From contig OU744720.1 in assembly GCA_916613615.1 (NCBI GenBank), positions 65,569,971-65,633,970 of the forward strand: a stretch of DNA of 64,000 bases, written 5' to 3'. Below the pieces are notes generated by a model, which searched no databases, was not told the DNA's origin, and saw nothing but the letters and a program-made list of their open reading frames with translations. The position numbers were made by a program, and so were the translations under genes. This document shows positions 57,302 to 64,000 of the stretch, piece after piece. The DNA comes from Steromphala cineraria (Eukaryota; Mollusca; Gastropoda; Trochida; Trochidae). Every line of letters begins with the position of its first letter. Position 1 is the first letter of the stretch.

Positions 57302-59160
57302 AAATGATGGATGTTTATTCAGCTAGATCTTCCAAGCTAATAAAAAACAGAATGTTTACATGCAAGTATAAAAATAGCAATATCTTTTGTTGAATCCGAA
57401 ACATAAATATTTTTTAGGCATATGATAGCGATTTGTTATGATAAGAGAACAAAAATATCTCTTTATTGATGTTTAAGTCAGTGGTTTGTATCTTTGATAA
57501 GGAGAAATGACATTCATTAAAAGTATTTTTTTAAGGAAAGGCAATAGTTCACCTAAATCTTTATTGGATAAATAATGCTCACACAATTTATTGTTACAAG
57601 ATATACATATATATATATATATTATAAAACATATTTGTGAAATGAAATTAGATTGATGGTCTTGTCTACATGATGTCCTCTATTTTTTCATCTCCCTTTT
57701 GTATCGACTGTAGGCTATGTTGATTCATTAAATACCAAAACGAACCTATTCTGTAAATATCAACAGTTATATAATGTTACAATAGCTACTTTTTACCAAG
57801 TATAACCGATAAAGTATAGAATAGCATGTTTTCAAAATGACCACTCCTGATGACAATTAAATTGAGGTCTAAACAGATATGATATATAACACCTTAAACT
57901 TATGTATTAAAGGATTTATTTACTTTTCGTGTTCGATATGTGAACTGTGTAGTTAGTTAAAATAAGTTTTAGTCACCCAGGCCACCATCTTTATTTATTT
58001 TCACGGATCCCACAGTGTGTTTTTTCGGAAAAAAATTACGTAATGATATTTTCAACTGACTAATTGTCTTTTATCAGAATTTCCACGAAATAAGGAAAGA
58101 GAAGGCTCATTATTGGTGGTTATATTTGATGAATGGTGCAATACAATTTTGTTTTCATTGATATATGTACAAGCGAAAACCTAACCTCACTATCTTTATT
58201 CATTATCAGTTGAAAAAGAGAAAGACCTATTATCTGATGATCAAAATTGGTGGGCAAACTAATTTGTGTTCAATGTTCTTTTATAAGATAATCATGTAAA
58301 AATCAAGATAAGGATTCCGTCATTTATAGCTGAGTGACATATGACAACCCAACATCTAGAGATTGCTTCAATGATTGGATTTTCATCAGATTGTGTTTTT
58401 ATTTTAGTCTCCCTCGCCTTATTCTTTGAACATTCCTAAAAGGTGAGAAGATACAATCACAAATAAAGGATCCACCTCACTGTAAAAAGTTATAATGATT
58501 GACGTTTTATCAGTACCAAATTTATCTGCGTGTTACCATATTCATTTTTAAACACAAACAGCTTTATTTCAGTTATTTAAACTCATCAATATTGCCCTTA
58601 TAGTTAATACAAATTAATAGTTTTGAAAGCAAGAAGTACTTGACACAGTATGTCATTGTTTCCGTTGTACATGTCTTTCACATTTACCAACAGAAAATGG
58701 TACTCTTGGGTACGCATAAAGGAAAGAATGAAAACTTCTTTCACAACTTACTTTTCAGTGAACTTTATACACACAATAAAACTGATTCCACTACTCCCTT
58801 GACAATCGTGTTGGTTGTTTGACTAACATTTTACATTTTACTTTCTAGGACAATTCTCACCATCAACCAGACGACAATTCTGAGGATAAACTTAGTATGC
58901 ACATTTACATTGAAAAGGCCAGTGCATAATGACTGCGATTTAGAAGTTGCTATTCATGATTTTTAAGTGCAGTTATCAAAATTGATATGTATTGAACTCA
59001 ATAAAAAAACTTATCAATTAGACATTCCTATCAATATCTTTTAAAATTATGCCTTTCAACTTTACAGTTCAGTACACATTGTGAACGATGAAGTATTAAT
59101 GTTTATCCGTTAACGTCTATTTTTCCAGTTTGGTCAGATATGGAAAGGGACTCAAATCTT
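57302..59160. repeat. Copy 2 duplication, third block continued
   Basis: Partner of about 11566-12530, with a (TA)n tract at about 57601-57623. After 58600 the match to copy 1 becomes hard to follow. The frame at 58640-58822 has no recognised domain. Confidence 0.7.
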
Positions 59161-59319
59161 AAGCAAGTATGCTAAGTTCACAACTGTAAAGGAGAATCAA
59201 TGAAGAGATGATAGCACCCTTTAACATGTTTTGAAACAAGCTACATATTTTTTTACAAATACGGAAAAGTCCTATTATGTGATTTGCTATAAATGTTATG
59301 TTCTTTATCGTTTACTTTT

Positions 59320-59583
59320 TGGGAACAGAAAAAAGCTGTTCGTATGGATCAGCAAAAGCATTCTCCGAAGCTAAATCCCATTGAACATGTTTGGAACATG
59401 CTGAAGGCCGCCATTTCAAGGCGTGAGACCCAGACTCAGAAACTTGGGAGTGCGCTTGTGGAAAAATGGAACAACCTCCTAGTAGATGACTTATTGACAG
59501 CATTAATCATCTGTGACAGGCTGTCATCCACGTACGTGGAGGTCATACCCGTTACTGACACTAATCTGTTCATAAAACATTAA
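59320..59583 (+). pseudogene. Tc1-like transposase C-terminal fragment (copy 2)
   Basis: An open frame with PKLNPIEHVWNMLKAAI and LVEKWNNLLVDD, the C-terminal end of a Tc1-like DDE transposase. The Glu of NPIEHVW is the third catalytic residue. The catalytic Asp regions and inverted repeats are not seen, so only the last quarter remains. The homologous copy at 12850-13075 has frame breaks. Fragmentary, non-functional as transposase. Confidence 0.85.
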
Positions 59584-60484
59584 AGAAACCCCTATCTGTG
59601 TAGAGCCGTCTTCAACATTCAAGGCACTTTCAATGAAATAAGGACAAATTACAAGAGATAATTTTCCATTAATCTCTTTATTATCTTTCCCAACATAATT
59701 GAGTTAATCATACTCAGAAGAAGTGTCCCCTTTCCAATTGTGAGAAGACTATATGGAGGTTTTGTAGCAGTCATCATAACGTTTCAAGTTGTCGTGGCAA
59801 GTATTTCTAAGTCATATCATAACTGTATCTGACATTTACAAATGCAATACCTTAAACAAATGAGACACAGTTGGATATTTTAAAGAAATTATTTGTGAAT
59901 GTCCGTCTTTTTGTCTCTTTGGTCGATAAGTAAAGCTTTCTAAAACATCATGTGATTATGTTTTTACCAAGAATGATTAAAGTCACATATCAAAATACTA
60001 GTTGCGGTATCATCTTTTAAGGAGAACACATAAGCATTTGGTAGCAACCATGACTGTGATATGCAGGGAAACCTGATTTCAAATCAACTTGAATGAAGTG
60101 AACGAAGCATGTCTATGTCATTACTGAAGCAGTCGTAAAATATTATTTAGAGATACAATATCCAGCTCATTCACGTAGCTCGAAATAAGAAAACTTAACT
60201 TAGTGGTGCTATGGATAATAAAGTAATATTTGAGTCGCTGAAGTTATTTCCTCTTTTAGACTGTACGTTTCGAGTACGTCTCAAGTGTTATCTCTAATCA
60301 TTTTCCTTAACAACTTCATATTTGTAAGTTTCCTAATTATCTTATTGAAGAAAAGAAGTTGACAAGTCAAGGCTAAATATTGCCATGCAAGTGAACTTAT
60401 TTCAAGTATTCTACCACAAGCATCTGCCACTCTCAGAGTTCAGAGCCAGAAAAATAGTTGATAATTAGTGTCTTGCCAACGAGA
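59584..60484. repeat. Copy 2 non-coding DNA
   Basis: From about 60060 it is colinear with 13915-14300 (gggaaacctgatttcaaatc). No gene recognised. Confidence 0.65.
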
Positions 60485-60722
60485 CTTTGTCTGCAGTAGA
60501 GAACTGTTCTACACGCAGTAAGGTTTGGGTGCAATGCTACACTGAATTTCAGCGCAGTACCACCAATTGTTTGCTAGTTTCAGCCGATGCTCTCAGATTT
60601 CACTGCAATGCATAGCCATAATTGTGTTGCGGGCTTTGTCCCTGCAATAATACTAGCAGTTGCGATATAAATGAAATAATCTTGAAAGGGGCGTTAAACC
60701 CCACATCACCTCATCTCACCTC
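60485..60722 (+). mobile_element. SINE-like insertion private to copy 2
   Basis: About 240 bases inserted at ttgccaa, where copy 1 continues agtgacaagatcc. It ends aatcttgaaaggggcgttaa then accccacatcacctcatctc, a tail style seen in dispersed short elements. No clear A or B box, so the SINE label is tentative. The insertion itself is well supported by the empty site. Confidence 0.55.
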
Positions 60723-61505
60723 GAACAAGCTTAATGTATCATATTTGTCAAAGAAATAGAAATGATCCCAAGTCAATTTGTGGTAATGGAGTGTTTAGAT
60801 ACGGTAGGTTGGTAATGATAATATTAAGACACCACTCTGTCATACAAACGTTTCGACCACTATTGTTGTACATGTGATTGAGATAATCAATGTTCGGATC
60901 ATCAACTGTCCCCATCGGATTGAACTTCTATTATTAATACACTGAAAACAAAGGGTAAATAAAGATGATTTGATCCTTTATGTCTCGACAAAGGTTAAGA
61001 AAGTATTAAATATATTATTTTCCTTCTATGTTTACGGGGCATAAATGGTATACTATGTATGATTAAAAACAAATATTAAGCAACAGACAGATTGCGTCTT
61101 CCTTTTCGGGAAAACACAAGCGTTCATATGGTTCTATGTTCCGTTGAAGAATTTGAAATTGGCAATTAAGTCTCGAATTTCCACTTTAGGAAAAACTCCC
61201 TCACTAACTATACGTTAGACACTTTGTAGTCGAAATATATACATATCAGAAACCGAGTAATAGTTTGAAATTCGTAGGTTACCGAGAATTCTCGTAGTTT
61301 TCTATGTGAATGATGAGTTGGTTGCCGATCGATATGATTGGAAGGAAACGTGGTAAATGTCAAATGATACATTAAGAACGTTATAAAAGTTTATGCGTCC
61401 CTTCATTTTGCTTGATATGTTTTTACTATACCTCAACTGCAAGAAGAAAAAAAAACATTCTCATACTGTAGGATAAAATTTCCAGGAAATACTGAGAATA
61501 CATTT
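60723..61505. repeat. Copy 2 duplication, fourth block
   Basis: Partner of about 14676-15426, with a stretch at 60723-61000 that has no clear counterpart. No gene recognised. Confidence 0.65.
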
Positions 61506-61610
61506 CAAAACCCTACTGTGCACTGAACTTTAACTCAGACAATAAAGTGCTTCTTGCAATTCCCTCGACGATAACAGGCATTGTTTGGCTGACATTCAAG
61601 GAATTATTGT
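61506..61610 (-). repeat. Conserved module M1, copy d
   Basis: Partner of 15427-15529. The minus-strand frame is open for at least 43 codons and ends in TAG at 61513-61515; it contains LNVSQTMPVIVEGIARST. Not recognised. Confidence 0.6.
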
Positions 61611-61754
61611 GACCCAAATCGAACCTAACGCTGAGTGCAAGAATAAAAAAGGAACAAAAAGTCCTAACTGTTAACGAATGCAGTGTGTAAATATAAATCT
61701 CAATATAAAATCTCTATCTCAACCTTGATGTATGTATCCATTGTTGCTTCATTG

Positions 61755-62156
61755 TTAGAAAATCATTTTCTCGATTAATATAAAGCCGAATTTAAATAAA
61801 TTTCGGTAACATAATTTCTTAGAGGGAGACTTAAAATGTTCCAGACCCATTAATTTCCTGCTCTTTGCAACTTAAGGTATCACTTAAAGAAACCACTTAT
61901 TGAAGTGTCAGGATGTCCTAAACTTTTTGTGATAACAGCAAATGTCTAACGCTTTATTTTCACGCTCTTGTTAATTATGGCACCATCATGTCTGATTATG
62001 AAACATTGCACTGTACTATTGGCCTATCAGTTATACACCGTGGTGTTGTCCAAGCAGTACTACAAACTGATCAACTCAGTGTCAGATATGACAAGACAAG
62101 ATGTCTTGTGGGACATGTGGCTTGTTTCAATGACCACATTAACTGGATATTCCTTT
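61755..62156 (+). repeat. Copy 2 duplication, fifth block, with candidate decayed exon
   Basis: Partner of parts of 18425-20087. At 61988-62160 a frame reads TIGLSVIHRGVVQAVLQTDQ and SVRYDKTR. The copy 1 counterpart keeps most of this reading but has a one-base insertion near its start and a premature stop. It could be a remnant of a coding exon or of an old transposon. I do not recognise the family. Confidence 0.4.
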
Positions 62157-63575
62157 GTATTCATTTCAAATGTAGACATTTATTAGCAGTTTTGTATGTA
62201 TCGAGGACCCATAGATCTCAGTAATTGTATGTTCACAGGATTGGAATAACTGATATGCTAATATTTGTACATGGATATAGGTAGTGGAATTTGTTGTATT
62301 CAATATTAAACTTGATAAGGTTGTTATATTAATGCAGAAGATCAATTCAATAATTTCTTGTGCATTGGTTATTCAATCAAGTCTTATTCTTTACTTTAAA
62401 AGTAACTTCAGGTAGGAAGGACATTTTTATCAGGCACCATAGCGCATAAAAGAATTTAACATGAAAATCCCTTCTTAATGATTTGCTCACTCAAAATACT
62501 ACGAGTACATTAAGACTTTCTTTAATATGAACTTGTGACAATGTCCATTGTAGCCAACAAGGTGGTATTATGGAATGGTTTGGTTATTGCTTTGATTATA
62601 GATCAATGAGAAAAACACAAGGTGCAATGAATCCTGGCAATTAAAAAATAGACGATGTTGTTTAACGTTTGATAATATTATTAAAATTGAAAACCTATCT
62701 TGTCTTCTATCCATGGATCTTCCATCAACATTACGTTATTGATTGCATTTTCCACTATTAAAGCCAAAAACAAGCAATCAAACCATAATCATAGCTAAAT
62801 GTTATCATGATTATAAAAATATACATTTCCATCCTGTTTAAACAATCTTAAAAGACAGATATATCCCATTTTTCTTTTAAGACTATTAAGGAAATCGTTT
62901 GTCAATATGATTATTAAGAACGAGAATGTAAAATATATGGAAATGTTTTCAGTAATCTATGCCCTGGTTAGGATTTTGTTTAAATAATCATCAGGCAATG
63001 ACTGATTTTTTCGAAATGTTTTCTTTATGTTTCATAACTTTCATAATTGAAAATTGAATACTTTAAAGGGGCAGTAGCACGTTTTTTGATAATTTTATAT
63101 TTCAAATTGTTCACCGATAATTGAAAGTTAATGCTAAATGTATTATTTTGACAACGTCAAAAATCTTATTACACTAGCCAATCATCCATAGTCAGAGGAT
63201 AAAGTATGAAGACTCACATAAAATCCATTGGCGGCTATTTTGTGTGAACACCTTTAATTCATTTTGTGTAAGAAAAAAGAATCGCATGGATACACTTTAC
63301 GTTATATATTTGAATTATTACTGCTCCATTTAGTTTAAATACATTGTCTTTCAATTGGAACCATTAATTATCATTTTCATGACATCACCCTTAATTCCCC
63401 CTAAAAACGTGCTACTGCCCCTTTATCAAAAGTTATCAGGAGAGAAACAAATCTCTCGTACGAGGTTGTGTTTACTGAACAGTTCTGAATTATACTAAGC
63501 ACACTTCAATCTAATTTTTGTCTGATATGAAAATATTTTTATACAATTTCGGACAATTTGTGACCTCCCATCAAT
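62157..63575. repeat. Copy 2 duplication, last block
   Basis: Partner of 24332-25403, interrupted by the MITE at 63066-63423. The start marks the pre-insertion site of the Ngaro element. No gene recognised. Confidence 0.9.
63066..63423. mobile_element. MITE with 21-bp perfect TIRs and TA duplication
   Basis: 358 bp bounded by AAGGGGCAGTAGCACGTTTTT and its exact complement, with TA on each side (63064-63065 and 63424-63425). Copy 1 reads accttaacccgtatcaat at the matching place without the insert. TA target and short non-coding body suggest mobilisation by a Tc1/mariner-type transposase. Confidence 0.92.
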
Positions 63576-63962
63576 ACCATTTTGAACAATTTGCTTTGGT
63601 TGCAAAAATAATAATTGAACTTATGCATATTTAATCTAATCTTTGATCAACAAGGTAAAATCTATTACATCATTCCAGATTTTTTTCATTAAGAAAAGAT
63701 TTTTTACTCGAATTACCCGCCGTTGATGTGAAATAGTCAGGGAAAAAGTTAGTTAACAACTTCGTGATGAATGATGACATACAAATCTCGTATGGTACAC
63801 TTGTGTAGTATTGAGTTGCCCTGTGTAGTAACAACACGACCTTACATTACAAAGATATGATTGGGTAACCACTAACCTCTCTCAATAGGGTTAACTTGAA
63901 ACGGAACTAATTTCGATTTAGTAACAAACATATCATTTCTAATGTTTATATCTTATAGATTA
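63576..63962. other. Non-coding DNA beyond the duplication
   Basis: After the last shared bases (ataccatttt) the two copies differ, since copy 1 has a HINE-like insertion there. No gene or repeat recognised before the second MITE end. Confidence 0.5.
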
Positions 63963-64000
63963 AAGGGGCAGTAGCACGTTTTTAGGGAGAATACAAGGTG
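63963..64000. mobile_element. Second MITE of the 63066 family, cut by window end
   Basis: Starts aaggggcagtagcacgtttt then tagggagaat, preceded by TA. Its inner sequence matches the complement of the right end of 63066-63423, so it lies in the opposite orientation. Confidence 0.85.

Noticed and set aside
1..64000. A novel host defence or gene-cluster system
   Set aside because: I looked on both strands for linked host genes. All recognisable proteins are transposon-encoded, so such a claim cannot be supported here.

Overview
This window is gene-poor, AT-rich animal genomic DNA. I can support no host protein-coding gene. All clear coding sequence belongs to transposable elements. The repeat content points to a marine lophotrochozoan, most likely a mollusc: pearl/HINE-like elements made of tandem ~145-170 bp cores followed by (ACGG)n and a terminal hairpin, DIRS and Ngaro tyrosine-recombinase retrotransposons, mariner, and TGACCTTGACC-rich arrays. 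The species cannot be named from the sequence.

The main architecture is an old segmental duplication. Positions 1-25404 (copy 1) are colinear with 52127-63575 (copy 2) wherever neither copy carries a private insertion. Copy 1 is longer because it gained a nested pearl/HINE-like composite (about 1595-4377), a DIRS1-type retrotransposon (4822-9660) and a Ngaro-type retrotransposon (20088-24331), and it has extra DNA at about 15680-18425. Copy 2 gained a hairpin-ended repeat (56553-57301), a SINE-like insert (about 60485-60722) and a MITE (63066-63423). Each copy therefore supplies empty-site evidence for insertions in the other. A decayed Tc1-like transposase tail is present in both copies and so predates the duplication.

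The middle (25.4-52.1 kb) holds older, shorter paralogous modules: about 29.6-31.6 kb with 39.7-42.7 kb, 42.65-43.74 with 45.83-46.90 and 51.88-52.11 kb, and 44.5-45.0 with 48.66-49.04 kb. Into these are inserted a hairpin-ended array (27312-28136), a tRNA-derived SINE (30100-30290), a nearly complete mariner (34371-35634), the 3' tail of a non-LTR retrotransposon (42341-42480) and another hairpin-ended element (43979-44352).

The two tyrosine-recombinase retrotransposons are both on the minus strand and contrast sharply. The DIRS1-type element is degenerate (in-frame stops and frameshifts), yet it keeps inverted terminal repeats and an internal region complementary to its joined ends. The Ngaro-type element looks recent: its split direct repeats appear identical on reading, and gag, RT-RNase H and recombinase frames are open. 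Its gag and pol share one frame and are separated only by a UAG in a UAG-CAA-CUA context, with no ATG in pol until inside the RT domain. This predicts expression by stop-codon readthrough and is the observation I would check first.
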